Assembly: GCA_001972305.1 (NCBI GenBank) | Contig: BDDD01000046.1 | Span: 707,247 to 771,246 of the forward strand | Direction: 5' to 3' | Source of the DNA: Cephalotus follicularis | Lineage: Eukaryota > Streptophyta > Magnoliopsida > Oxalidales > Cephalotaceae | DNA length: 64,000 nt | The notes under the pieces: model-generated | Seen by the model: only the letters and a program-made list of their open reading frames with translations | Databases searched by the model: none | What the model was told of the DNA's origin: nothing | Made by a program: the position numbers and the translations under genes | Shown here: positions 52,178 to 63,889 of the stretch, piece after piece | Layout of the letters: the number at the start of each line of letters is the position of its first letter | Position numbering within the stretch: position 1 is the first letter of the stretch

Positions 52178-55100
52178 ATGGCAAATTTAGCAGACATCAA
52201 CTGTGGCTCAGCATCACATTGTCTCTCCTTGCAACACATTCTGATGTAAGTGAGAGAGAGAGAGAGAGAGAGAGAGTTCACTCCACTTCCCTGTCTTCCC
52301 TCACTTTCTCTCTATTAATCTATATATACATATTAATGAGTAAGGCATGCATGACCTCTTTTTATTATTCTCTCTCCAGCTGATTGCTTACTTTATGTGT
52401 GTATGTTAGTGCATGCTTCAGCTTTACTTCTGTTGGTATACTTCTTTTGTTTATTGCTTTTTCCTCGTTGTCCTTTTGTTGATGCTTTGAGAATTTGTAA
52501 GTCCTCTTTGGGGTCACAGCTGACTATTCTTTTGGATGGATTCTTGGCTTTCTTCTATTGTAGCTAAGATTCATGTTGAGACTTTAAGCTCAAGAGATTG
52601 GAGAATATGATTGCATCTGCTGCCAGTTTGTTGGGTTTGTTTTCTACTCTCTTATATGAGATCAATTGTATATGAACTATTCCTCAAGCTTTCTTTTTCC
52701 CTTCTTTAACTTCTTTTTTGTGGTTTGGTTGTCTTTATAATGCAAATGGTATTTTGGTAGTAATGATGTGTAGCCTTTACATCTATTGCTTTACTAATTT
52801 TCTATAGGGATTTATGATTCAGTTTCTTTGTTAGTTCCCAGTTGTTAATGGAGGTCTTGGTGATCTTAAAAGTGGGGAATCAACAATGGGGTGCATTCTT
52901 TTCTCCATCATTGGCCAGTTATTAAGTTATGGCCATTGAAATAGTCATGAGAATTAAATTAATTTGGAAGTTTTATGCTTTTATTTTTTCTGCTCTTTGA
53001 TTATTACATGTTTGTGTAGCTGAGTAAAGATTTTAGTTGTAAATGATAATACTTTGGTATGATGTATAGTTTCTCAGTTGGCAGTTGATTTTTATTTCAA
53101 AATTGCTTTAATTTTGAGCTTCCCATTTTTTTTGTGAATTGAGACTTCTCTGTTCTTCTCAAGAATTAGAAGCAGATAATTGTGTGTTTTATGTTGTTTA
53201 GGCTGCATAGTCTTTTTGCAAAGCAGATCTTTGTGCTTGTTATATGTTGTATCTAACACTTTTAATAGCATTAAACATTAGGTGATACTATATCAGTTAT
53301 GTTTAATTCCTGATTTTGAATAGTGTATAGTGATGTGATTGCTAATGATATGACAGATTTGCAGCTAAAAGCTTTTGTTCTTGCTGATTGTATGTTTCAG
53401 TTATATAAAAGAATGATTTCCTTCTTTATAATAAGATATCAAAATAGATATATATTTGACAGCTGGTGGTGTGTGATCACTGAGTATCTTTTCCCTTGAT
53501 TTATCCTATTCTGGCAGAGCTGTGGATCTATCAATGGGAGTAGAAATGGAGTTCAATAACGAGAAGAAGGGCACTGTGGATTTGAGTCCAAACACTGTCC
53601 TTCCATCTCCGCGACATCGCTTGAACATTGAAAAGAGATATTCAAGAGGGAACCTCAAGCATAAAGATGACATATTGAGCATAAAGGATGGCTTCACTGA
53701 AATTAGCTTTCGTCGCTATCGCAGTTCCTCTTGTAAGAACACCACATCTAGATCTGTTCGGCGGGAAGAAAATGTGGAGCTGAAGCGAGGTTCCATATAT
53801 CAAAGCTCCAGAGAGGTAACCAAAATGAAGAAAACGGGCAGCGATGAAGCGAGGGAAAAGATTGAACTGTCTTGTACTAGTGACACCTCGTATTCCTTCA
53901 CAATTCACGACTCTCTGTGTAGTTTAGATGAGGAAAACCAACAGAATAGAATTCCTGGGACTTCTGTAAATTCGAGCTTGACTCCAACATCTATAGGCAA
54001 GCCTTATGTAGAGCCTTGCTTGTCAAATGGTTTCATTGAGATCTGTCTGAATTCGGATAAAAGAGAAAAACTATCTGGTGAACCGTTGGAAAAATTTTTG
54101 CTTAAGGATCTGGTTTTCAATTCTAATGAGGTTATTGGTCCTCAAAATGATGGTAATGGTCTCCATGAAAGAGACACAGTTCTCAGATTGCAAAAGTCCC
54201 ATTCTGATAAGGTGGAGATGCCATATTTTCCTTCTCCATCAGATAGTGACTGCTCCTCCAGAACCAGCTCAAAGACTCGATTCAGCCCTATCAGAAAGAT
54301 GTTTGATCCATTCATGAAGTCCAAGTCCCTGAGAAGTCCTTTGGGTTATGTGGCCGAACTTGATGGTGTCAACATGAGAACAAAAAGGACTATTCGAAAA
54401 TCATTGTTACATGATTTCTCTCCTTCAAGACAGAATTCAGTCTTCAATTCTCAACGTATCAACAAAGATCAACATCATTCAGTTGTTGAATGTTCACCGA
54501 TTCATCTACATGGCTGTCTCAAGTTAATAAATAAACTCGAGGTGCCATTTTTCGAGTTCTCCTTGAATAGCGCGGAAGAAGTTTTAGTAGGCAGGATATG
54601 GAAAGCGGATAATGCATTTAATTGGGTGTATACTTTTCAATCTATTGGCAGCAAAAACAAGACCAATGCTAGTGGATGGGGATCTAGTGATATCAACAAA
54701 GAATCCTCGATGGTGGGACAAATGCAAGTTTCCTGTTATTTATGCTCTGAACTAAAAAGTGGCGTATTGTACAACTCTATGGTGACAGAGTTTGTGTTGT
54801 ATGACATTGCACATGCAAGACAAAGTATCTCTTCCAAAGAATGCTCTGACTGCTCCCCTGATCTTCATAAATCTCCTCCAGATTCTGATCCAGGCTTAGT
54901 TGGGGGAACTCCTGAGTTGAAGGATGGACCTGATGCAGCGAAGCCCAAACAGCATCTAAAACATGCTGCTGACCATATTGCTTTTAAGCCTTCAAAGAAA
55001 CAAAATCCCTATCCATGGGCATCTGCAGACTTGCATCCAAACCTTGAAATAGCAGCTACTGTAATTCAAGTCCCTTTCGAGAAGAGGGAAAGCTTGAAAC

Positions 55101-55953
55101 ACAAGAGAGGCGATAAGGTTATTGATATAGTACATTCAAACCTACTTAAACTCCCTATAGTTGAGCCAAGGAAAAAGAATCTCCCTGATAACTTGTGCGA
55201 AAAAGTCAAGGTGGTAATTCCCACTGGAAACCATGGTTTGCCGACTGCTGAAAACCGGGCCCCTTCAACATTACTGGATAGATGGAGGTTGGGAGGATGC
55301 TGTGACTGTGGTGGATGGGACATGGGCTGTCCCCTTGTTGTTTTTGGCAATCCTAGTATCCCATGTGCCGAAGATGAACCACTTGTGGCTAATCAGCAGC
55401 CTTTGGAACTGTTTCTTAAGGTAAGTCTTTCGTCCACCAAAGACTATGTTTTCTGATTATCACTTCTCTCTTTGGAACATCAAGTTGTAAAGAATTTTTA
55501 GAGCAAAATACAATTTGGTAGCATTCTACTTGTTTAAGCCATTAACCTTGTTATTTTGGATGAGGAGGTAAACATGTGCTGTTGCCAATATGATCTGTCT
55601 CTCAACACTTGGTTCAATATGTGTTTCAGGGAACTAAAGAGAATACACCAGCATTTACCATGTCGATTATCGAAGAGGGACAGTATGCAGTTGATTTCCA
55701 TGCACAGTTATCGACATTACAGGCCTTTTCAATTTGTGTTGCTATATTGCATGGTAAGGAGGCCTCTACTGCAGGGCAGGAAAGAGGCATACAGTTGAAA
55801 CAGTGCACTTCACTGAAAGAACTTATAGAGGAGGAAGTGAAATTCTTGATCGAAGCAGTCACTGAAGAGGGAAAGAAAGTGAATAAGAAAACGGAAGAAA
55901 TCCCAAGATCCTATGTGATAAATCCTCCCTTTTCTCCGATCTCTAGAGTATAG
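52178..55953 (+). CDS. DUF3527 protein, three exons
   Basis: The function of this plant-specific family (PF12043 as remembered) is unknown. Exons are 52178-52245, 53518-55420 and 55630-55953, 764 residues. The start MANLADINCGSASH comes from a short first exon that joins in frame through a 1.27-kb intron with good sites (GAT/GTAAGTG and CTGGCAG/AGC). If that exon is not used, translation would start at 53534 (736 residues). The first half is Ser-, Lys- and Arg-rich and probably disordered, with LSPNTVLPSPRHRLNIEKRY and RFSPIRKMFDPFMKSKS. The C-terminal half carries the DUF3527 marks: HGCLKLINKLEVPFFEFSL, ATVIQVPF, LDRWRLGGCCDCGGWDMGC, and FTMSIIEEGQYAVDFHAQLS near the end. No catalytic motif or membrane segment is visible. 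Confidence 0.87.
52252..52276. repeat. (GA)n microsatellite next to the first DUF3527 donor
   Basis: Twelve GA units begin six bases after the GT of the proposed first donor; length changes could affect splicing. Confidence 0.95.
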
Positions 55954-57565
55954 TCTCAACCATCTTGCTATTGCAAAACCAACTTTTATGGAGAATCCCA
56001 GATTGCATAAATGATCCGAGAGAGAGAATTAAGCAAAAAGACGTCAGCTTTTTAAGGAACACAGGAGAACCGGTTCCTGCAATTTTGTCCACGGAAGACG
56101 GAACGTGGGGTGTCAAAATTCTGTTTTATTAGCTTCAAGAGCTGATCGATAAAGCCGAAATGGGTTCATTAAATACTCTCAGGTCTACAAAAATTGAGGG
56201 TCACTACACTTGAGGTGCCATGAATTTTGTGGTGTGTTACTCAATTTTTTTTTCAAGTTTTATAAATAGACCTTAGAAAAAGAACACTATACTGTCCATA
56301 TTTGTAACTTTGATAGGGATGGAAGGAAGAGTACTCGTTTCATTTCATTTCATTGTTAGAGAGGCATAGTAGTCCATTTTGTGATACTCTATTATGTATT
56401 ATATTGGAGATATGATGTCAATGGAAGTAGATCATGGGAATTTATGTGCCTGAAAGCTCTCATTACAAAACATTATTAAACAATAAAAGTATGTATCTTT
56501 GAACTTGTCTATCATTGCTGGCCTCACTATAGAATACCCTTTACACACATGCGGATTTAATACTTACTCTTCATGTCCCACTTCAATTATTGAATAGCAC
56601 TCTGGGTCTATAGTCAGATCTTCTTTTCAGTCGACAAAGCCTTTCGCCTAATGGGGACCTGCACCTGGTTTCGATTTTCTATTCTCTCGTTGTTCACGAT
56701 TATTGTGATGCTTTACTGGGTCTCTTGTAACATTCTTTTTGTTAGGATTGATGATAGGATCAGAAGTTGGTCACGTGTCACGCTAAGGTCCAACAAGTCC
56801 GCGGAGTTACACTATCAGAGCTAAGACACGAACTATAAGCGTCAAACGCTTTGTAAGAAGAGTGCTCATGTGATGTTGAACAGTTAACTTTTAATTCGTG
56901 GACACTTTGGTGCAAGAGGGAGTAATATTGACGTGTTAGGGAATTCATGAAGATTTGTATGTGAAAGGAGTATATTAATGTGTTAGGGAATTCATGAAGA
57001 TTCGTATGTGAAAGGGGGATAAAAGGATTATATATATATATATATAATCGAGACCACAACCTTACAGTTTAGATTTTTGAGTAAAAGTAGTGTCAAATAT
57101 TATATGCTTAAGATCTTATAATTTGATATCAGAATATGTAAGTGATTTCTCACTTACTGATATCAAAAGGAAAAAGTACCATATTTTCTCAACAAATTTT
57201 TCATCTTATGATCAAATCATGATGTAGACTCGCTTTCATTATTCGAAACCAATTAACCGTTAACTGTTGACATCTTATCTTATCGATCATAAAATAAAAA
57301 AAAATTCTTTTGGTCTCTTATAACGTTGTTGACACATGTTCTGATTCAGATCTAATAGATAACTGTAATTATCTTAAATCACAAGTAGAAATAGGCAAAA
57401 GGTAAAACTTGGGTGAAATGTATAAGTGACGCCATGAATTTAAGTTTAGTTCAATCAAGGGACTAAACTCATGAAATCAATTCAATTAATATATTACATT
57501 GTGTAAGTTGTCTCTAGAACATTGGTGAAATGTGAAAGTTACACTCCCAGCTTTCGAACATAAAT
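55954..57565. other. DUF3527 3' UTR and intergenic DNA
   Basis: The first ~450 bases are the likely 3' UTR. Beyond 56,740 the sequence looks repeat-derived and includes the 45-bp tandem pair and an (AT)n run at about 57,030-57,048. No coding sequence was recognised. Confidence 0.45.
56929..57018. repeat. 2 x 45 bp tandem repeat
   Basis: Two adjacent copies share GTGTTAGGGAATTCATGAAG and ATT(T/C)GTATGTGAAAGG. Confidence 0.85.
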
Positions 57566-58564
57566 GTAATAACCGTAATTTTAAATTAGATGTATGTTGT
57601 ACAATTAATGAAAAAATTATACATTGAATTAAAATGTAATGCTTACTCGTCCTTGTGATTAAGCTAAGTGTTGTTATCGGACTGAATTGAGGATCTAATT
57701 GAAAAGGATATAATGTAGATAAAGGACTAAATTGAAGTAAGATGAAAGTGGTGGATAAAACTTTAAAAACGGGAAAATGGTGTTAAACCGTCGATGCAGC
57801 ATCGACGCTTTGTGCTTAACCGTCGACGCCAAGGGAATACCGTCAACGCTTTGAGCATAAACATGTATTCAACACATGTCGATGAGAAAATAATTATGGC
57901 GCGCTAACCGTCAACGCCAAAGAGTATACCGTCGACGCTTTGCACGGTGCCAGGTGTGTGCCACGCGTCAATTAAAACAGAGCAGTGGCGTTGGAATGAT
58001 TTCTTTGCCTGGCAGGTGTCCTAGAACGTGTCATGGATGCCCAGGACGTGTCACCAGCTGCTCAAGAGGGTGTGTTAGTGTCCGGAGGCTGATTCAACAC
58101 CTGGAATCTGCAAGAAATGAAAGGATGAAACAAAACAGAAAGAAAAGAAACAGTGAGAGAAAGAGAGGAGAAAAAGGTTAATAGTTTGAGTTAGACGAAT
58201 CAAGGGAATCAATCCCTTTATATCAGCCATTGTGAGAGTGAAAGGAAAGTTAGAAACGTTGGAGAAGGAGTAGTCTATATACTGTTAATTAGTGCATGCA
58301 GAAATTGGTGTTCAAAAGTGGGGATTGGAAGCTTCAATTCAAGTGGTAAGCTACTGTTTCGAAATTAGTTGTTATCATGATTAAACAACTGTATATACCT
58401 GTTGATTTTGATGTTATACCTACTGTTAAACATGCAATTTAGATTAATTCTGGAATTGAAGTGGCTGAGTTGGAATTAAAGGAGTTGGAGTGATAAGTGA
58501 AGAATCAATCAATTGATTCTGGGAAAGCTATTTGAGGTAGGTGTTATGACATGATTTTGAACAT
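57566..58564. mobile_element. LTR-like fragment with GTCGACG motifs, cut by the CACTA element
   Basis: It begins TGTAATAACCGTAATTT, comparable in form to the solo LTR's TGTGACGACCGAATCC. It carries a cluster of ACCGTCGACGC-type units (57787-57944), purine-rich DNA, and then a GGAAGCTTCAATTCAAGTGG phrase that parallels the solo LTR's TGAAGCTTCAGTGATAGG. It stops where the CACTA terminus starts. The other half would lie beyond the window. No coding sequence. Confidence 0.45.
57787..57944. repeat. Cluster of ACCGTC(G/A)ACGC(T/C) units
   Basis: At least six ACCGTCRACGC-like words, several followed by TTTG or CAA, are spread over about 160 bp; some form short palindromes (GTCGAC, CGTCGATGCAGCATCGACG). 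Confidence 0.8.
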
Positions 58565-58584
58565 CACTACAAAAAAAGGGGGCT

Positions 58585-58957
58585 ACGACGAGGGCACTTC
58601 CCCTCGCTGTCCTCTCATCATTGAGTCAACGGCGAGGGTACGGCGAGGGGAATACACCCTCACCAATTTACTCCTCGCCAGCCACTACGGCGAGGGTATG
58701 ACGAGGGTACGGCGAGGGTAGCGTCCCTTTGCCGTCCACTGCCCTCGCCACACAGAGGGTATGGCTAGGGCAGTCTCCCCTCGCCATGGTACCCTCGCCA
58801 TGGAGAGGGGACGTCCGATACCCTCGCCATGGCGATGGGATGGCTAGGGCCCTGGACTGCCCCTCTCCTCGCCTCCCTCGCCGTATACAGTTACTGCAGA
58901 ATGCCCTCGCCAAGGCCTCGCCATGCCCTCGCCGAGCCCTCGCCATTCTGTAGATTC
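58585..58957. repeat. CACTA subterminal repeats (GGCGAGGGTA / TACCCTCGCC)
   Basis: More than fifteen copies of a ~10-bp word in both orientations are packed into about 370 bp, for instance ACGGCGAGGGTA, TACCCTCGCCATGG and TGCCCTCGCC. CACTA elements bind their own proteins at such subterminal repeats. The apparent long open frames here are a by-product of the repeat. Confidence 0.88.
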
Positions 58958-59411
58958 TCTTGCAGGAACTATCAGCAGAATCTATGCCCTAAACTCCAAG
59001 CAAAACCTGCAATTCATTTCGGCAACAACCACAATAACAGTTTATATTTTACAATTCTCAGCAATAGACACATTTCATTCATTATTAACTAACAAAACAA
59101 TGGAAAAAAGTTTTGTCAGCATTTTATAAAAAGGATAATATGTCAAATACATTTACAGACAGTGTTAGAATATGTCAAGTACAATAGACTACTACTGGTC
59201 ATCGCTATCGCTATCGTCCGAATCTCCGGATGGCTGGAAGGAGGGGGTGCGGAGACCGCGACGAACTATGATCAGATGGTGTGCGTGTGGACCGAGACTC
59301 CATCATCTGTGTCATATTAGCCATAAAAGTCTCCATCTTCAACTCCATCTGGTCCAGCTGGATTTGAAGGTCTGAGACTCTGTCCGACCCTGGGGTACTC
59401 TGTGACGGGTG

Positions 59412-61826
59412 TGTGACGACCGAATCCCCTTTGGTACTATTCATGCATACACCGTACCGTATTGTACCGTATTGGACCATACTGAACCGTATAGTATTGA
59501 GGTATTCTTATATCTATGGATATTGTATTGGTTATATGCATGTATAGTCGGGATTTTGGGTCGAGTTTTGGAGAGTTGACCGAATTGACTATTTAAGTCA
59601 ATTTTCCCTCTTTTCTCTCATAATTCTCATTTCCTCTCCTATCTCTATCTCTCTCTCTCTCCCTCTTGCTGGCAGCCTCCACCTTCCTCTCTTGCAGCTG
59701 GGATTGTATCTCCATCAACAAGAGCATTGATTACAAGTTGTGGCTTACAAATTGAACAAGAAAGTAGCGGGTTTTGGGAGATTTCTACCGAAAAATTGAG
59801 TGGAAGCTCAACTTTTGAAGCTTCAGTGATAGGTAGGACTTCTTTACTGAATTGCCTACTGTTTTATTGATTGATTGACTGAATTGCATGATTGAATTGA
59901 ATGATTGAGTGATTGAATTGAGGTTTTTGGGTTTATAGAAAACCCTTGATCTAATTGTTAAATTGAATGATTGAACTGGTTTTGGAAGGTTGTAACTAGT
60001 TTTAATAACCTCAAATGATTGATTGTAAACTTTGGTTTTCAAAGAATGTCTTTTAATTGGATTTTGATATGAGATTGGCCCATTTTCTACCAGAAAAATC
60101 GACACTGCCAGGAAAGACGTCGACCCCTAGCCCAAAGGCGTCGATGTCTTTCTCATACGAGAGCAATATTCTTGATTCTGCAGCAAAGACATCGACGTCT
60201 TTCTAAAGACGTCGACGTCTTTCTAAAGACGCCGACGTCTTTGCATCGAGACGTCTCCCCAGAAAAGGCGTCGATGCCGAACATCGATGCGTATTCTCTC
60301 ATTAATTTTATTGAAAAACATCGACGTCTTTCATTAAAGATGTCGACGTCTTTTGGCCAATCCTCTACATAAACAAGGAAAGACATCGACGTCTTTATAA
60401 AGACATCGACGTCTTTATAAAGACATCGACGTCTTTATAAAGACATCGACGTCTTTCCTCCATTTTAAAGAGGAGTCGACGTCTTTCATTAAAGACGTCG
60501 ACGCCTAATGTACTGAAAAGAGTTTTGATTGTTTTAAAGCTAGTTTTCTACTTCTTTTCACATAGCCACTTGACCGGAACCTCACTTGAGGTGTTCAAGT
60601 GTTTGAAAACAGTTTTATTGATTGTACTGACCGATTGATTGCTTGGGTCATGAGTGTTGCTGCGAGTCTAGGTCGGTAAAATGGATGCACGTTCCCATCC
60701 CTCCATTAGGCACCAGCACTTATTGCTTTGCTTCGACGTTGTATTGGTACATCGATCGATTGCTTGAGTCGTGAGTGTTGTTGCGAGCCTAAGTCGGTAC
60801 GATGGACGCACGTTCCCATTTCTCCATTAGACACCACCACTTATTGACTTTACCCAATATTGTATTGACTGGATTGTTTGATTGATTGTATTGGATGGAT
60901 CCTATAGAGCGACCTTATGATTTGTGTCGGCATGTTAGGGCGTTAACCTTGTCCGCCTATTCCGTCGATCGTTTCATTTATTGTACTGTATTGACCCGCT
61001 GACGAGCGGTATTGATTGTTGCTCCCTTTATGGTGCTTTCTCGGTCGTAGCTCATCGACATCGTATTGACCCCATAGGCTGGAAGATCTATGAGTTCCAG
61101 ACTTGATCAATCTGGAAACCGTAGATAGATCTCCCACCCTTTTTGAAGGACTACATTCCGTGGGATTGATCATCACTGACAGATTGACATTGTATTGACC
61201 CGGTCGCATGCTCTATAGGATATTCATTGATTGATTGGGTGTTTCATACACCACCACTGAGTGTCTGCCATTGATTGATTGTTATAGATCCTATCCGTAT
61301 GCTCTGTTGGGCCATTGTCATACGGATAGTCTGATTGCCAATTGTACATGTACATTTGCCATGTCATGCATTGATATTGTTCACCGCACATTGTTATTGT
61401 CACCGATATTGCACATTGTACATGCATACATGCTGCATGGGGTTTCTGCTTAGCCAGTGTGGTTAACCCCATCCTTCGGAGTGGGGTTGTGTTGTACCTT
61501 TGTGTGCTGCATAGGTATGGCAGCAGGTAGCAGTGGACAGAAGGACTGAGAACCGTTGACCGCATGACTGCTTGGACACCGAGGAGTTGGTTATGATAGA
61601 TTGAAGTGTATTGTATTGAAAGATTGTTAATGTATTGAAAAGACTTGTATTGTAAAGGAATTGTATTATATGTATGGATCAGTGTATTGTTTCTTCCGCA
61701 ACTGATATATATATATTGAAAAGTTTTAAGTTTTTCCGCATTTTATATTGCTAGTTCCAACCATTGTATTGTATATTGGACTGAGCGTAATGCCACGTGT
61801 CCGCCCTGCGGGCGCGGGGTGTTACA
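59412..61826. mobile_element. Solo LTR (2,415 bp) inside the CACTA second gene
   Basis: The sequence runs from TGTGACGACCGAATCC to CGCGGGGTGTTACA and is flanked by a perfect 5-bp duplication, GGGTG, at 59407-59411 and 61827-61831. No gag or pol sequence lies inside. TG...CA ends, 5-bp duplication and length fit a solo LTR of a long-LTR Ty3/gypsy family, formed by recombination between two LTRs. Inside are CCGTATTG-type short repeats near the left end, a CT-rich stretch, the GTCGAC palindrome array, and two similar blocks at about 60,640-60,730 and 60,760-60,850 (GAGTGTTG(C/T)TGCGAG, GGACGCACGTTCCCAT-like). Confidence 0.85.
60113..60506. repeat. Array of AAAGAC(G/A)TCGACGTCTTT palindromes in the solo LTR
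   Basis: About eleven copies or half-copies of an 18-bp near-perfect palindrome are spread over 394 bp. Four of them form a regular 20-bp-period tandem at 60379-60456. Others are joined head to head by CATT or CTA spacers. Confidence 0.93.
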
Positions 61827-63433
61827 GGGTGTGAAGTGAATGGGCAACTCTGACCTCCCACTCCCGACTGAGTACCTCGGAGTGCTTGTGGTAGCATCTT
61901 CGTGGAAGTCATATAGTTCCCTAATCCACATATCTTGCCCTTCCGCGGACCCCCAGTAGCCTCCGCCCATGCCACGACGTCGAAGGGAGCCGGCACCCTA
62001 GTACCGTCGAGCCCTCCACAGTATCCAACCCAGCAGCAGCCCGGTACTTTTCCTACAAAAAATACAAGATTAATCAGTTAAGTGATTAAACATATACAAG
62101 ATTAATCAGTTAAGTGGCACATTCATTTCAGTTTGTAACTCACCATCCTCTCCATTATAATAGCAGGTGGAAGAGTATCATCCCCCGCCTTCTTATGGGT
62201 GTCTAAGTATACATCCACATACGGTTTCCCCTTGGCCACCTGCAAGTCAAATGGTATTTCGAATTAGTTTGAAACACAAATTAAGTTTATTAATCACCAT
62301 AATCATAAATTTAGTTTATTACTTACCCCAATCTGCAAGTGTCTCTCCATTGTGTGACTGCCGCCAGTGTAGGTGGTGTGTGCTTCGTTCGCCCTATTGA
62401 CGGCATTTGTTCTTACCCGCTTCTGAAAATCCTCGGACAACCACCTGTTCACCATTTCATCCCACACTGGCCGTGGTATCTCTGCAGGGCCATGCTGCAT
62501 GCACTCCGGGCTCATCTGCAGCACCCCAGCGCCCGTCATTGCCTTCCTCCTATAGTTACGCATCCATTTTGGATAATTCTCCTGCGCGTAACTATAGAAT
62601 GACAGTCTGTTGTGTGCATCAGATGGAAGAAATTGGACGTACTCCTACAAAACATCAGTGCCAAAACAATTAGTCGGTCAAAAAAAACCTAAATAATATT
62701 TACGATAAATTGAAATAGTTTTACCCACCAATAGTTTCTCCCACAGTAGTTCCTTCTCTGCATTAGGCCACTGGCACCAAGTGATCCATGGCTGTAGTAT
62801 TCTGCTCTTGATGATGGATGCTATCGTGTTCTTCACGTTCATCTCCTCAAAACACCTGCAATTAAACAAACAATTATTAGCACATACATCATAGGTTAGG
62901 TTTAAAAAAATGTACTCAAATTACTAGTCACTTTACCCATTCGGACTGATATGCCGAATAGGTCTAGCATCAACCCCCTTGCGGGGGCAAGTCCGCCCCC
63001 CTACTAGCTCCCCTCATTCGTCGCTGATGGAACCTGATTCAAAAACATTGTTACGTTTCACTGTAAACATATATAATAAAATATAACAAAAAAACTTCGA
63101 CAATACGAAAAACAGTTTAATGTCAAATATTGTAACATAACAAATTTTCTTACTAACACTGGGAACATCGATATCCTGCTCCTATGACCCCGGCTCCATG
63201 GAGTCCGACGCGGAATGTGTAGATCCTGAGGGTGTGCTGGAGTCTCCACGGATAGAGAGACACGTGACTCTCTGAGGCATATCTGTAAGAACTCGCCATA
63301 TTTAAAAATGATACAAACTACATACAGTTGTCCTACTATATATTATCAAATTACAATATCGTGTCACATTAGAACATTAAGAATACTATTACAAACAGTA
63401 CTTACTACATATATTACACGATTAACTTACAGT

Positions 63434-63889
63434 TTAATCCATGCTATCAATATCCATGTCGTCCTGACTATCGGAATCATATTCCATCACTTCGTCCTCC
63501 TCTTCCGTGTCAAAAATATCGTATTCCCATTCGTCTTTCTCGTCATCCGTATTGTCACGGTCTGACGTAAGATCTCTTATTCGAACATCTGGAGGCAATA
63601 CTACCTCCTCCCATTCGCCATCTCCTCGAAGGGAATCTTGACTTTCAGGTCCTAAATCAGCTGCAAATGACCGTAATGGATCGGTCGCAACATCTTCTTG
63701 CAATGTCATATCCATACCCAAATCATCGCCATCTTCTTCCTCATAATTAGGAAGGGTGTAGGAATTTCTTGGTTTCGTTTTTATTACAGTCACCCACCCT
63801 TTGTACCTACTGTTGGCCTTTTCCACCCCGATTAAATGATTACAACATGTTATTTTGATGATTAACAACTGTAAATTACTTGTATGCAT
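63434..63889 (-). CDS. C-terminal part of a CACTA TNP2-type transposase (DUF4216-like end)
   Basis: The readable part is ANSRYKGWVTVIKTKPRNSY, followed by a long acidic tail (EEEDGDDLG, then many Asp/Glu) and a stop. CACTA main transposases commonly end in a 'W.VV.KTKPR' strand followed by an acidic tail. Its place, upstream of the Transposase_24 gene on the same strand, fits the usual CACTA order. The rest of the gene, including the catalytic domain, lies beyond the window. The first residues of the open frame are probably intron; the true exon start is uncertain. Confidence 0.5.
   Translation of the reverse strand: MHTSNLQLLIIKITCCNHLIGVEKANSRYKGWVTVIKTKPRNSYTLPNYEEEDGDDLGMDMTLQEDVATDPLRSFAADLGPESQDSLRGDGEWEEVVLPPDVRIRDLTSDRDNTDDEKDEWEYDIFDTEEEDEVMEYDSDSQDDMDIDSMD

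Larger units (their letters stand above)
59211..63280 (-). pseudogene. CACTA second gene, plant Transposase_24 (PF03004) type, split by a solo LTR
   Basis: The probable ATG is at 63280 (MPQRVTCLSIRGDSS), with a stop soon after. Clear exons follow: 62855-62729 (TIASIIKSRILQPWITW), 62644-62327 (LSFYSYAQENYPKWMRNYRR, then WDEMVNRWLSEDFQKR and NRANEAHTTYTGGSHTMERH), 62239-62144 (VAKGKPYVDVYLDTHKKAGD) and 62052 onward (EKYRAAAGLD ... WAEATGGPRKGKICGLG). The Q-K-R...N-R-A-N and T-G-G-S strings are typical of this family. A frameshift lies near 62,000. The last exon is broken at 61,826 by the solo LTR and resumes at 59,411 with a coiled coil (LQIQLDQMELKMETFMANMT) and a stop at 59211. It is not functional in this copy. 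Confidence 0.78.

Noticed and set aside
58668-59129. Several Arg/Ala/Pro-rich frames near the CACTA end
   Set aside because: Produced by the GGCGAGGGTA subterminal repeat in different frames.
60153-60386. Frames of 66-77 residues on both strands over the GTCGAC array
   Set aside because: Direct translation of the palindromic repeat (repeating DVDVF and SLERRRC-like strings), not a gene.
60379-60456. Regular 20-bp spaced palindromes considered as a CRISPR-like array
   Set aside because: Units are contiguous with no unique spacers, in a plant LTR, so it is a simple tandem palindrome array.
61224-61565. 113-residue frame inside the solo LTR
   Set aside because: No retroelement or host motif; LTRs of this kind are non-coding.
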